A DNA stretch of 64,000 nt, from contig CM055269.1 of the NCBI GenBank assembly GCA_029237695.1, positions 36,131,175 to 36,195,174 on the forward strand. The letters run 5' to 3'. The notes under the pieces are model-generated. The model ran no database searches. It was not told the origin of the DNA and was given only the letters and a program-made list of their open reading frames with translations. Of the stretch, positions 11,063-21,982 are shown one piece after another. The position numbers were made by a program, and so were the translations under genes. Source of the DNA: Conchocele bisecta (lineage: Eukaryota > Mollusca > Bivalvia > Lucinida > Thyasiridae). Position 1 is the first letter of the stretch, and the number at the start of each line of letters is the position of its first letter.

Positions 11063-11879
11063 CTCTTTGGTTAAGGTTTTTAGTCAACCTTGTAGATGGA
11101 ATACTCCTGGCCCTACACCAACCATACTTGGACAACTTCATCTCCTAGTGATGTGCATCAACAACCCCTGACCTATATTTCACCTTGACCTACATTTAAC
11201 CTTGAATTAATTAGTTAATCCCCCTTGGTTAAGGTTTTTAGTCAACCTTGGTTAATGTTTTTAGTCAAGCTTCTATATATGGAATACTATTGTGCATACA
11301 GACACCATACTTGGATATAACTTTTTCTCATAGGAATGTACATCAATAACCCCTGACCTATATTTTGCCTTCACCTACATTTAACCTTGAATTACTTGGT
11401 TAATGTTTATAGTCAAGCTTGTATATGGAATACTCCTGGGCCTACATCAACCATACTTGGACAACTTCATCTCCTAGTGATGTACATCAATAATCCCTGA
11501 CCTATATTTGACCTTGACCTACTTTTATCCTTGGATTACTTAGTTATTTCCCCTTGGTTAAGGTTTTTAGTCAAGCTTGTATATGGAATACTCCTGGGCC
11601 TACAGCAATCATACTTGGAAAACTTCATCTCCTAGTGATGTACATCAATAACCCCTGACCTATATCTGTCATTGACCTACATTTAACATTGAATTACTTA
11701 CTTAATTTCCCTTGGTTAAGTTTTTTAGTCAACCTTGGTTAAGGTTTTTATGCAGGGTGCAGCCACCTTGTTTGTCAAGCTATCTGTACATCGACAACCC
11801 TCGTAGTCGAGCTATGCTGTTCTCCTACAGCTATTGTTAATGTCTCTGCCAGCATCTATCAGAATGACTTGAAACTTTA

Positions 11880-12780
11880 TAATTTAAAAAAAAAATTATG
11901 GTTATTATCCCCCCGTGCATTCATGTGTATGTGCGTATATGTGCGTCACATATTTAATTTTTAGCTCGCCTGCAGGAAGTGCAGAAAGAGCTAATGGTAT
12001 ACCCCGACTTAATGTTGAGGTTAATCTCTTATAAACTTCAATTTCTTTTCATGCAACACCATTATATTTCATACATGCATTACCTTACCCAAAAGTCAAG
12101 TTCCCAAACTTAGCATGTTCATAAACTTAACTTTTGGGTAAATCTATTGTAACTTCTGTTTCATCACAGGGAGTGCCTTGATATTTCATACATGCATCAA
12201 TCTGATGATTCTCCATTATGCTGTGGCAAATCAAAAACCCACCGTCCATCCCTGACCCCAATGTCAAGGGCACAAACTTAATGTGTTCATAAATTTAACG
12301 TTGGGGTCAATTTCTTATAACTTATGTTTCGTTATAGGGAGCGCCTTGATATTTCATACATGCATTGATCTGATGATGCACTATCATGCTGTAACAAATC
12401 CACGACTCACCGTCCAACCCTGACCCCAATGTCAAGGTCAGTTCGTTGAAATATTATGGGAGGAAATGTTAATGGTTATGTTAGTCCCACCTTTGAGTCA
12501 AGACTGCCAACATGTGAGCGTCGTTGTCTTCTGACAACTTGTTTAATAACTCAATGAACTGCTTCAACGATTTTGATAATATTGGCCACAAGGTGTGTCA
12601 GGGGATGGTGCTTTGTTTTGCATACAACCCATGTCCGACCGCCCAAGGTCAAGGCCACTGAGGACTTATGTTCATCTTGTTTGTAAGACAAACATGTTTT
12701 TTTTTTGTTATCAAGTCTGCCAGCGAGGGGATTACCTTAATGATAACGATGCCCTTGTTTATCATCATCCATGCCCTCCA
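11880..12780 (+). repeat. Helitron-like repeat immediately upstream of exon a
   Basis: Starts with GTGCATTCATGTGTATGTGC and TTTTAGCTCGCCTGCAGG and holds units of about 150 bp (AACTTTTGGGTAAATC, ATATTTCATACATGCATT, CCCCAATGTCAAGG). It ends with GCCAGCGAGGGGATTA and AATGATAACGATGCCCTTG, the same 3' end as at 60855-60965. Only about 35 bp separate it from the exon a acceptor. Confidence 0.5.
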
Positions 12781-12812
12781 CAAGGTAAAACATGTGTTTA
12801 TTTTACTTACAG

Positions 12813-12901
12813 AGCACTCCGTATATCGGTCCAGTACAGGGTGGTTTGCAAGATGGCATGTCAATCAGTGTATCTGGAAATCTAGAGCATCACCATAATG
12901 G
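12813..12901 (+). CDS. Galectin exon a: N-terminal strands of the CRD
   Basis: Encodes 29 residues plus two bases of a split Gly codon. The peptide has the galectin opening pattern P-Y-x-G-x-x-x-GGL-x-x-GM-x-I-x-V-x-G (PYIGPVQGGLQDGM, then SISVSG), which forms the first beta strands of the jelly-roll. It ends in an unusual His-rich turn (EHHHNG). The acceptor is TTTTACTTACAG just upstream and the donor is GG|GTATGT at 12902. The split codon is completed by the first base of exon b, which supports the model. The last 10 exon bases (ACCATAATGG) are also the start of the first unit of the minisatellite that fills the intron. The start at 12813 assumes the first AG is used; AGAG leaves 12815 possible. 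A different upstream exon must supply the start codon. Confidence 0.85.
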
Positions 12902-15526
12902 GTATGTTGGAATGATACCATAATTGGTACATAGGAATGGTACGTAGGAATGGTACTATAATTGGTACTTAGGAATGGTACCATAATTGGTATTTAGGAA
13001 TGGTACCATAATTGTTACATAGGAATGGAACCATAATTCACCATAGTGGGTATGTAGATAATGGTACCATAGTGGGTAGGTAGATAATGGTGCCATAGTG
13101 GGTATGTAGATAATGGTGCCATAGTGGGTATGTAGATAATGGTGCCATAGTGGGTATGTAGATAATGGTACCATAGTGGGTATGTAGATAATGGTACCAT
13201 AGTGGGTAGGTAGATAATGGTGCCATAGCGGGTAGGTAGATAATGGTGCCATAGTGGGTAGGTAGATAATGGTACCATAATGGGTAGGTAGATAATGGTG
13301 CCATAGTGGGTAGGTAGATAATGGTACATGTACCATAATGTGTAGGTAGATAATGGTACCATAATGGGTATGTAGATAATGGTATCATAATGGGTAGGTA
13401 GATAATGGTATCATAATGGGTAGGCAGATAATGGTACCATAATGGGTAGGTAGATAATGGTACCATAATGGGTAGGTAGATACATGGGAATGGAACCATA
13501 ATTCACCATAGTGGGTATGTAGATAATGGTGCCATAGCAGGTAGGTAGATAATGGTGCCATAGTGGGTAGGTAGATAATGGTGCCATAGTGGGTAGGTAG
13601 ATAATGGTGCCATAGTGGGTAGGTAGATAATGGTGCCATACAGTTGGTAGGTATATAATGGTGCCATAGTGGGCAGGTAGATAATGGTGCCATAGTGGGT
13701 AGGTAGATAATGGTACCATAATGTGTAGGTAGATAATGGTGCCATAGTGGGTAGGTAGATAATGGTACCATAATGTGTAGGTAGATAATGGTACCATAAT
13801 GGGTATGTAGATAATGGTATCATAATGGGTAGGTAGATAATGGTATCATAATGGGTAGGCAGATAATGGTACTATAATGGATAGGTAGATAATGGTACCA
13901 TAATGGGTAGGTAGATAATGGTACCATAGTGGGTAGGTAGATAATGGTGCAATAGTGGGTAGGTAGATAATGGTACCATAATGGGTAGGTAGATAATTGT
14001 ACCATAGTGGGTAGGTAGATAATGGTGCCATAGTGGGTAGGTAGATAATGGTACCATAGTGGGTAGGTAGATAATGGTACCATAGTGGGTAGGTAGATAA
14101 TGGTACCATAGTGGGTAGGTAGATAATGGTACCATAATGGGTAGGTAGATAATGGTACCATAGTGGGTGGTAGGTAAAATAATGGTACCCAATAGTGGGT
14201 AGGTAGATTATGGTACCATAGTGGGTAGGTAGATAATGGTACCATAGTGGGTAGGTAGATAATGGTACCATAGTGGGTAGGTAGATAATGGTACCATAAT
14301 GGGTATGTAGATAATGGTACCATAGTGGGTAGGTAGATAATGGTACCATAGTGGGTAGGTAGATTATGGTACCATAGTGGGTAGGTAGATAATGGTACCA
14401 TAATGGGTATGTAGATAATGATGCCATAGTGGGTAGGTAGATAATGGTGCCCTAGTGGGTAGGTATATAGTGGTACCATAGTGGGTAGGTAGATAATGGT
14501 ACCATAGTGGGTAGGTAGATAGTGGTACCATAGTGGGTATGTAGATAATGGTACCATAGTGGGTAGGTAGATAATGGTACCATAATGGGTAGGTAGATAA
14601 TGGTACCATAATGGGTATGTACATAATGGTACCATAATGGGTATGTAGATAATGGTACTGTAGTGGGTAGTTATATAATGGTACCATAATGGGTATGTAG
14701 ATAATGGTACCATAGTGGGTAGGTAGATTATGGTACCATAGTGGGTAGTTAGATAATGGTACCATAATGGGTATGTAGATAATGGTACCATAGTGGGTAG
14801 GTAGATTATGGTACCATAGTGGGTAGGTAGATAATGGTACCATAATGGGTATGTAGATAATGGTACCATAGTGGGTAGGTAGATTATGGTACCATAGTGG
14901 GTAGGTAGATAATGGTACCATAATGGGTATGTAGATAATGGTGTCATAGTGGGTAGGTAGATAATGGTGCCATAGTGGGTAGGTAGATAATGGTACCATA
15001 ATGGGTAGGTAGATAATGGTACCATAGTGGGTAGGCAGATAATGGTACCATAATGGGTATGTAGATAATGGTGTCATAGTGGGTATGTAGATAATGGTGC
15101 CATAGTGGGTAGGTAGATAATGGTGCCATAATGGGTATGTAGATAATGGTACCATAGTGGGTAGGCAGATAATGGTACCATAATGGGTATGTAGATAATG
15201 GTACCATAGTGGGTAGGCAGATAATGGTACCATAATGGGTATGTAGATAATGGTACCATAGTTGGTAGGCAGATAATGGTACCATAATGGGTATGTAGAT
15301 AATGGTGTCATAGTGGGTAGGTAGATAATGGTACCATAGTGGGTAGGCAGATAATGGTACCATAATGGGTATGTAGATAATGGTACCATAGTGGGTAGGC
15401 AGATAATGGTACCATAATGGGTATGTAGATAATGGTACCATAATGTGTAGGTAGATAATGGTGCCATAGTGGGTAGGTAGATAATGGAACCATAACTGTT
15501 AGGTAGATTATGGAACCATAATGTCA
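12892..15526. repeat. Minisatellite A, 25-26 bp unit seeded on the exon a splice donor
   Basis: About 100 units. The typical 26 bp unit is GGTACCATAGTGGG followed by TAGGTAGATAAT. The first unit (12892-12916) begins with the last ten bases of exon a (ACCATAATGG) and continues into the donor GTATGT. The next units keep a 25 bp period with the older form ACCATAATTGGTACATAGG. Many later units still carry CATAATGGGTATGTAG. Most units contain GGTACC. On the reverse strand the units lack stops in all three frames, giving spurious open frames of up to 407 codons. On the + strand stops are frequent. Confidence 0.95.
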
Positions 15527-15683
15527 CAGAGCTGCCAACTGTTCCGATTTTTCCGTATCTGTTAGATACGTTAGAAATACGGAACAACGGAAAACAATTA
15601 AAAACGATTTTTAAAAAAAATCAGCACAGAAATATCGGGAAATAATAATTTTGTTTCCAAATTCTTCATATAAGTTTTATTTT

Positions 15684-16832
15684 TTAGCTCACCTGAGCGA
15701 AGCTCATGTGAGCTATTGTTACTGCAATGTTTCCGTCGTCCGTGAACATTTTGAAACGTCTTCTCCGCGGTAACCATTGGGCCTATAGTCACCAAACTTC
15801 ATGGTAGGGGGATTACAAAATTGTTAACATTACGTCATTACGTAGTCCAAGATGGCCGCCGTCTAAAAATATCACAAATTCTTCAAAAATCTTGTTCTCA
15901 AGAACTGCCAACCGGATTTCGACAAAACTTGGTAGGAATGATCGATGTACAATGCTCTTTCAAAGTTGTTAAAATGGTGACCTCGGGGTGAAAAATGGGC
16001 ATGGCCGGTGAGGTCAAATTGGGGGTAAATTTTATTTTTGACCGAATATGGTCATGTCATATAATTATCAAATTGAAGGTATCAATGAGGCGATCACTCT
16101 GGTGCATTTTTTGTCGAAATCGGATGGTTTTGTCATCCAAGATGGCCGCCGAAAGGTCAAAGGTCGTTCTTTTATTGGAGATTTCAAAATTCTTCTTCAC
16201 ATGAACCGCTCGGCCCAAGGTAGCCAAACTTAAAAGTTATGATCCATGGGTGAAGCCTTTTCAGATTTGTTAAAATGGCGGTCATCGCTAATCCAAGATG
16301 ACCGCCGTCTAAAAATAGCATAAATTCTTAAAAAATCACATGAAGCGCTGGCCGGATTTTGACGAAACTTGGAATGATCGATGTACATTGCTCTTTCAAA
16401 GTTGTGAAAATGGTGACCCCGTGTTCAAAAATGGGCATGTCCCGTGGAGTCAAATTGGGGTCAAATTTTATTTTTGACCGAATATGCTCATGTCATATAT
16501 CAAATTGAAGGTATCGATGAGGCGATTGCTCTTGTGCAATATTTGTCGGAATCGGATGCTTATGTCATCCATAATGGCCGCCAAAAGGTCCATTTATTCA
16601 AGATTTTGAATGTCGTTTTCCACATGGCCGATGCTGGTCAAACATCATAGTAAGTTAAGATCCTTGGGTGAAGCATTTTCAGATTTGGTAAAATGAGAGT
16701 CATCGCTTAATCCAAGATAACCGCCATCTAAAAATAGCACAATTGTTTTAAAACTCATATGAACTCGATGTCACATTCTCCTCTGGTGTTCATGGAGTCA
16801 GGTGAGCCAATTAGGGCCATCATGGCCCTCTT
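15684..16832 (+). mobile_element. Repeat element starting AGCTCACCTGAGCG
   Basis: Begins AGCTCACCTGAGCGAAGCTC, which folds back on itself, followed by GTGAGCTATTGTTACTGC and TCCGTCGTCCG. Diverged units of about 450 bp follow (AAGATGGCCGCC, ATATGGTCATGTCATATA). It ends in the AGGGCCATCATGGCCCT hairpin. Relatives are at 24024-24880 and 59588-59965. Confidence 0.6.
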
Positions 16833-16946
16833 GTTTATTTACCCATAATCATATTCGCCTAGGCGCTTACCATTTCGATTCTTGTGTGGGAATAGTAGTT
16901 TCAAGCGCTCAGCGATATTGATTTCTATATCGCGTAAATTCTTAAA

Positions 16947-17162
16947 ATGTCCGCTCCAAAGTGCGCAGCCGACGAATCTGGGTCTTTTGTATCGAAAGAT
17001 GTTAGGAGAACACAGACGTTCATCACTGATTACAGCGAGATATGGTCCCATTTGGTCCTGTCGAAGCGTGGTGATGAAATTGCGTCTTGCAAGCAGTGTA
17101 ATTGTGATTTTTTGGTTGGTCATGGTGGCCGAGACAAGGCTCTAAAAAATGTATGCATATAA
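16947..17162 (+). pseudogene. Degenerate BED-like zinc finger of a hAT transposase
   Basis: A 71-codon frame with SEIWSHLVLSKRGDE, then C-K-Q-C-x-C-D-F, then HGGRDKALKN. The Cys-x2-Cys, hydrophobic, HGGR and D spacing resembles the BED-type DNA-binding finger at the N terminus of hAT transposases, but the final His of the finger is not found. No catalytic region remains. It sits inside the CAGAGCTGCC element and is probably a dead 5' coding remnant. The family call is from pattern only. Confidence 0.45.
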
Positions 17163-17296
17163 GTGAGTACTGATTTGTGTTCTGGAAAAGATGTGTGATG
17201 TTCTTGAAAATAGCCCCTTTTCTCTCCAGGTTTCTCATGTGACCGACATGGGGTTGGCAGCTCTAATTAATAAATGTGTATGTTATATAATGTTAC

Positions 17297-19117
17297 AGGT
17301 AGGAATGTGACGGGTAGAAATATTGCAGGTAGGATTTCACAGGTAGGAATGTCACAGGTAGGCAGGCGCGTAGCTGCCATTAAAAACCAAGATATTTAAT
17401 GGGCCTACCTAGATGTACCCGTCCTAGGCCTATATAGACCTATATTAATATATAATATATAGTAGTTATCATACCTTTAAAATGCAGCTGAATGCAGGAA
17501 ATTGCATTCTCATAAAAAAAATGCCCCCAGACCCCCCTAGCAGCCTCGCTCGCTCGACATTTGTTTCCCGGGTCTGGACATCATGTGCCTCCTGGCTACG
17601 CCCCAGGTAGGGATGTCACAGGTAGGGATGTCGCCGCTTCGAATGTCACACGTTTGAATTTCACAGTTCGGAATGTCACAGGCAGGCATGTCACCGGTAG
17701 GAGTGTCACAGGTAGGACTGTTACATGCTGAAGGTAGGAATGTCACCATATTTAGTAGGTAGGATTGAGTAGGTAGGAATGTCATCATAGTGAGTAGGTA
17801 GGCATGTCAGCATATATTGTGTAGGTAGGAATGTCACTATATTTGATTGGGTAGGTAGGAATGTCATCATAGTGAGTAGGTAGGCATGTCAGCATATATT
17901 GTGTAGGTAGGAATGTCACTATATTTGATTGGGTAGGTAGGAATGTCACCATAGTGGGTAGGTAGGGAAGTCACTATATTGGGTAGGTAGGAATGTCACC
18001 ATAGTTGGTAGGTAGGAATGTCACCATAGTGGGAAGGTAGGGAAGTCACTATATTGGGTAGGTATGAATGTCGCCATAGTGGATAGGTAGGAATGTCACC
18101 ATATTGTGTAGGAATTAATGTCGCTATATTTGGTAGGTAGAAATGTTACAATATTGGGTATGTAGGAATGTTACCATATTGGGTATGTAGGAATGTCACC
18201 ATTTTGGGTAGGTAGGAATGTCGCCATATTGTGTAAGTAGGAATGTCACTATACATTGTATTTGGTAGGTAGAAATGTTACCACATTGGGTATGTAGGAA
18301 TATCATCATATTGGGTATGTAGGAATGTCACCATTTTGGGTAGGTAGGAATGTCATCATATTGTGACGGTAGGAATGTCACCATATGATATTGTGTAGGT
18401 AGGAATGTCACCATATTGTGTAGGAATGTCACCATATTGGCTATGTAAGAATGTCACTATTGGGTAGGTAGGAATATCACCATATTGTGTAGGTAGGAAT
18501 GTCACTATATTTGTTAGGTAGGAATGTCACCATATTGGGTAGGTAGGAATGTCACCATATTGTGTAGGTAGGAATGTCAGTATATTGTGTAGGAATGTCA
18601 CCATATTGGCTATGTAGGAATGTCACTATATTGGGTAGGTAGGAATGTCATTCTATTGTGTAGGTAGGCATGTCACTATATGTGTTAGGTAGGAATGTCA
18701 CCATATTGGGTAGGTAGGAATGTCACCATATTGTGTAGGTAGGAATGTCACTATATTGTGTAGGAATGTCACCATATTGGCTATGTAGGAATGTCACTAT
18801 ATTGGGTAGGTAGGAATGTCATTCTATTGTGTAGGTAGGCATGTCACTATATGTGTTAGGTAGGAATGTCACCATATCGTGTAGGTAGGAATGTCACTAT
18901 ATTGTGTATGTAGGAATGTCACTATAATCTGTTGTCATTATATATGTGTAGGTAGGAATGTCACCATGCTAGGTACATGTATGTAGGAATGTCACCATAT
19001 TGTGCAGAAATGTCACCATATTGTGTAGGAATGTCACTATATTGTGTAAGTTGGAATGTATTGTGTAGGTAGGTACGTCACTAAATTGTGTAGGTAGGAA
19101 TGTCACTATTTTGTGTA
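17297..19117. repeat. Minisatellite B, left part, 25 bp unit
   Basis: Typical unit GGTAGGAATGTCACC followed by ATATTGTGTA or ATATTGGGTA. The left edge (17297-17720) is degenerate and contains a unique stretch at 17370-17600. Short internal duplications of several units are visible, for example around 17800-17940 and 18590-18860. The unit is related to array A: both share GTAGGTAG, AATG, ACCATA and a T/G-rich end. Confidence 0.93.
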
Positions 19118-19290
19118 GGAAGACTGCTGATCTTACGGTTGTGGGTTCGAGCCTCACCAGAGGCGTGCGTTGTGCCCTTGAGCAAGACACTTCATCTACA
19201 CTGCTTCAGTCCACCCAGCTGTAAATGGGTACCGGCTAAATACTGGGAACATCGATTGTATTTGATTGTATGTACATGTACTTATAAATA
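19118..19290 (+). mobile_element. tRNA-derived SINE with a conserved central domain, inserted in array B
   Basis: GGGTTCGAGCCTCACC is a B box. It is followed by TGCCCTTGAGCAAGACACTT and CACCCAGCTGTAAATGGGTA, a central domain that I recognise from SINEs across metazoans (V/Nin-like group). The A-box half is reduced to about TGCTGATCTTACGG. The tail is AT-rich (CTTATAAATAATAATAG). Array units continue on both sides. Confidence 0.65.
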
Positions 19291-20062
19291 ATAATAGCAA
19301 TGTCACTATATTTGGTAGGTAGGAATGTCACCATATTGTGCAGGTAGGAATGTCACTATATTGGTTGGTAGGAATGTCATTATGTTGGGTAGGTAGGAAT
19401 GTCACCATATTGAGTCGGTTGGAACGCCACTATATTGTGTAGGTAGGAATGTCACTATATTGTGTAGGTAGGAATGTCACCATATTGTGTAGGTAGGAAC
19501 GCCACTATACTGTGTAGGTAGGAATGTCACTATTTTGTGTAGTTAGGAATGTCACCATATTGTGTAGGTTGGAATTTCACTATATTGGATAGGTAGGAAT
19601 GCCACTATATTGTGTAGGTAGGAATGTCAATATTGGGTAGGTAGGAATGTCACCATATTGTGTAGGTATGAATGTCACCATATTGTCTAGGTAGGAATGT
19701 CTCCATATTGTGTAGGTAGGAATAATGTCACCATATTGTGTAGATAGGAATAATGTCACCATATTGTGTAGATTCCTGTCACCATATTGTCTAGGTAGGA
19801 ATGTCTCCATATTGTGTAGGTAGGAATAATGTCACCATATTGTGTAGATAGGAATAATGTCACCATATTGTGTAGATTCCTGTCACCATATTGCTAGGTA
19901 GGACTGTCTCCATATTGTGTAGGTAGGAATAATGTCACCATATTGTGTAGATAGGAATAATGTCACCATATTGTGTAGATAGGAATATCACCATATTGTG
20001 TGGGTATGAATGTCACCATATTGTGTAGGTAGGAATGTCACCATATTGGATAGGTTGCAAAG
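19291..20062. repeat. Minisatellite B, right part
   Basis: Same 25 bp unit (GGTAGGAATGTCACC/ATATTGTGTA), with some units lengthened to GGAATAATGTCACC. A block of about 125 bp with TAGATTCCTGTCACC is tandemly repeated at 19765, 19873 and nearby. The array ends at 20062, about 150 bp before exon b. Confidence 0.93.
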
Positions 20063-20136
20063 CAATAGTACATTAGTAAAAGTAAAATTCACATTGAATT
20101 TGAAATCTGGGGGTATAATATTCTTTAGATACAAAA

Positions 20137-20156
20137 CTTATCTGGAGCTCTGATGA
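20137..20156. mobile_element. Remnant end of the CTTATCTGGAGC hAT-like MITE
   Basis: CTTATCTGGAGCTCTG matches the right end of the MITEs at 2240 and 28822. The rest of the element is gone. It lies within the last 75 bp of the intron before exon b. Confidence 0.45.
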
Positions 20157-20211
20157 AGGTCCTCCCGGAGCCGTCCACTGATGTTTGTGTGTACCTACCT
20201 ATGTTACACAG

Positions 20212-20419
20212 ATTCCTGATCAGCCTACAAGCAGGGGGCTGCACTGACCCGAGGAGTGACACGGCCTTTGTGTTCAACCCGCGGTTCACGGACAACCAAG
20301 TGGTGCGCAACTCCCTGCAGTCGGGCAGTTGGGGGGCTGAGGAACGTCACGGGGGATTCCCGTTCCAAAAGGGCCAGAACTGTGAAGTGACCATTCATGT
20401 GAAGCAGAATGCCTTCAAG
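20212..20419 (+). CDS. Galectin exon b: sugar-binding core of the CRD
   Basis: Encodes 69 codons (residues 31-99 of the joined peptide) with the galectin signature. FNPRF at 51-55 is followed by V61 and N63, W70, E73 and R75 in WGAEER, and then GFPFQKGQ. These match the family's ligand contacts (H-x-N-x-R, V-x-N, W-x-x-E-x-R) except the first. Where most galectins have His before F-N-P-R, this one has Val (AFVFNPR, residue 50). The acceptor is TGTTACACAG and the donor is AAG|GTATGA. The exon begins with the third base of a Gly codon and ends on a codon boundary. Local GC content is clearly higher than in the flanking introns. A remnant hAT-like MITE end lies about 55 bp upstream (20137-20156) and minisatellite B ends about 150 bp upstream. 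Confidence 0.95.
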
Positions 20420-20479
20420 GTATGACAATAGGTTATACTCAGAGTATGCAGGGTTTCCGCTTGAGAAAATAAAATTTTC

Positions 20480-21600
20480 GCTGCTTATTGTTTTTATAAG
20501 ACCGTTTTTAAAAAAAAATGTACGTACATGTATTATGTTTTACCACAGGGCCGGCGGGCGGCAGACAGAAAAACTGCATAGTTTGTGTACACAACTCCTC
20601 TGACACGTTCAGTCAATCAATTTGAAATTATACACACCTTGGTGTTTTTATGCTGAAATTATTTTTTTTTAACAAAAATATAACCTTCTTAACTTAATAG
20701 CCATTGTTTCTACATTTTTGTATACAATTCTATACAGGGTACAGAGTTTGTGTACACAACTCCTCTGAAACCGTTCAGTCAATCAATCTGAAACTATACA
20801 CACGTCATCTACACATATTGAAGCTGTGCACCTTGGTGTTTTTATGCTGAAAATTATTTTTTTAACAAAAATATCACCTTTTTAACCTTGCCATTTTTTC
20901 TACATTTTTGTATACAATTCTATATAGGGTACAGAGTTTGTGTACACAACTCCTCTGAAACCGTTCCATCATTCGATCTGAATCTATACACACATCTTCT
21001 ACACATATTGAAGACCTTGGTGTTTTTATGCCGAAAAATATTTTTTAGCAAAAATATCTCCTTTTTAACTTAATAGCCATTTTTTCTACAATTTTGTATC
21101 CAATTCTATATAATTTCTACTTTACACATCTCTACCTAAATTAGTATACCTGTTTATCATAACAAGAGGAGAAATAATGCTATAGATTTTCAAATTCTCA
21201 TTAATGTTTCTTGCCTTGGTGACAGCTTCACATTTCTGCATATTCGATGGGCACTCTTGTTAGATTTGCACTGCACAAAGGAAATGATTTAGTAAATGGC
21301 ATCTGTCAAGTAGTTGCGGAAGTAAAACTTGCGTACTGTTCATAGCATATGCTACAGACAGTTGTGGGCAGTAACTCTGCATATGCTATGGAGTGTACAA
21401 GAGTTTTGCAGAGTTACTCCCGCAACTACCGGTATCTGTCATTGTAAATAGTGACATGTAATGGCAAATTATTCAAAGATCCATTTATTTGTTTAGAAGA
21501 TATAGAGCGGAAACCAAATTTCCAACAGACCGACGGACTGACGGACACACAAACTGTCTCCTAGATACCCCCACAAACTGTGGGTATAATAATGTTTAGT
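20480..21600 (+). mobile_element. Helitron-like repeat at the start of intron 2
   Basis: Starts about 20500 with ATGTATTATGTTTTACCACA and GGCCGGCGGGCGG, then four units of about 165 bp (ACACAACTCCTCTGA, TTGGTGTTTTTATGC, TTTTGTATACAATTCTATA), ending near CCCACAAACTGTGGG. No coding sequence was seen. Confidence 0.5.
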
Positions 21601-21869
21601 TTTTAGGCACCAAGTACAGTGGAACCTCTCTAAACCGGACACCAAGCAAACACATGTGGTCATATTTTTTTATGAGTTTAGGTGATACTGTCTGTTCGTG
21701 ATCGCATAGCACACAACTATGTTTCAGAGTGATCAAATGTCTGATTTACTGTATTTGATATGAATAAAAGTCGATCTTATTAATACTTGAACTCCGGAAA
21801 AAATACCAAATCTTAAAATTAATTAATCAATTATGAAAAGAGGGTGTTTTTGTTGTAAAAATATGATCC

Positions 21870-21946
21870 TGATGAGACGGCTCGTCATCTTCACTGTTTG
21901 CCAACACCATTATACAGGCCTGCCACTGCCTGTGGTGTTGAAAGGG
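21870..21946. mobile_element. Truncated piggyBac-like MITE, family 2
   Basis: GTGGTGTTGAAAGGG followed by TTAA (21947-21950) is the inverted CCCTTTCAACACCAC terminus. Inside, GATCCTGATGAGACGG matches the inner hairpin of the family. The opposite end is missing. Confidence 0.5.
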
Positions 21947-21982
21947 TTAATTAATTTATTAACTTATAAGGAATGAAATTAA

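Larger units (their letters stand above)
8690..11830 (+). mobile_element. Repeat element starting AGCTCGACTATTCG, with a nested insertion
   Basis: Opens with the hairpin AGCTCGACTATTCGAAGAA and then tandem units of about 160 bp (CCTTGGTTAAGGTTTTTAGT, CCATACTTGGACAACTTCAT) from 8750-9400 and again from 11060-11760, ending near GTAGTCGAGCTATGCTG. The two halves are separated by a different element at 9401-11062. Confidence 0.6.
15527..17265. mobile_element. hAT-like element between arrays A and B
   Basis: Inverted ends CAGAGCTGCCAAC (15527) and GTTGGCAGCTCTA (17265) enclose a zinc-finger-coding remnant (16947-17162) and a nested AGCTCACCTGAG repeat (15684-16832). It lies exactly at the border of the two related minisatellites. 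No convincing target duplication was seen. Confidence 0.6.

Noticed and set aside
13820..15587. Open frames of 401 and 407 codons on the reverse strand (repeating STYPLWYHYLPTHYGTI)
   Set aside because: They lie wholly or almost wholly in the 26 bp minisatellite. All three reverse frames are open because the unit lacks stops on that strand, and the peptide changes with every third unit only through the frame cycle. No start context, splice signals or flanking coding sequence.
12956..20062. CRISPR-like array
   Set aside because: Units are head-to-tail with no unique spacers, and the sequence is an animal intron; this is a minisatellite.
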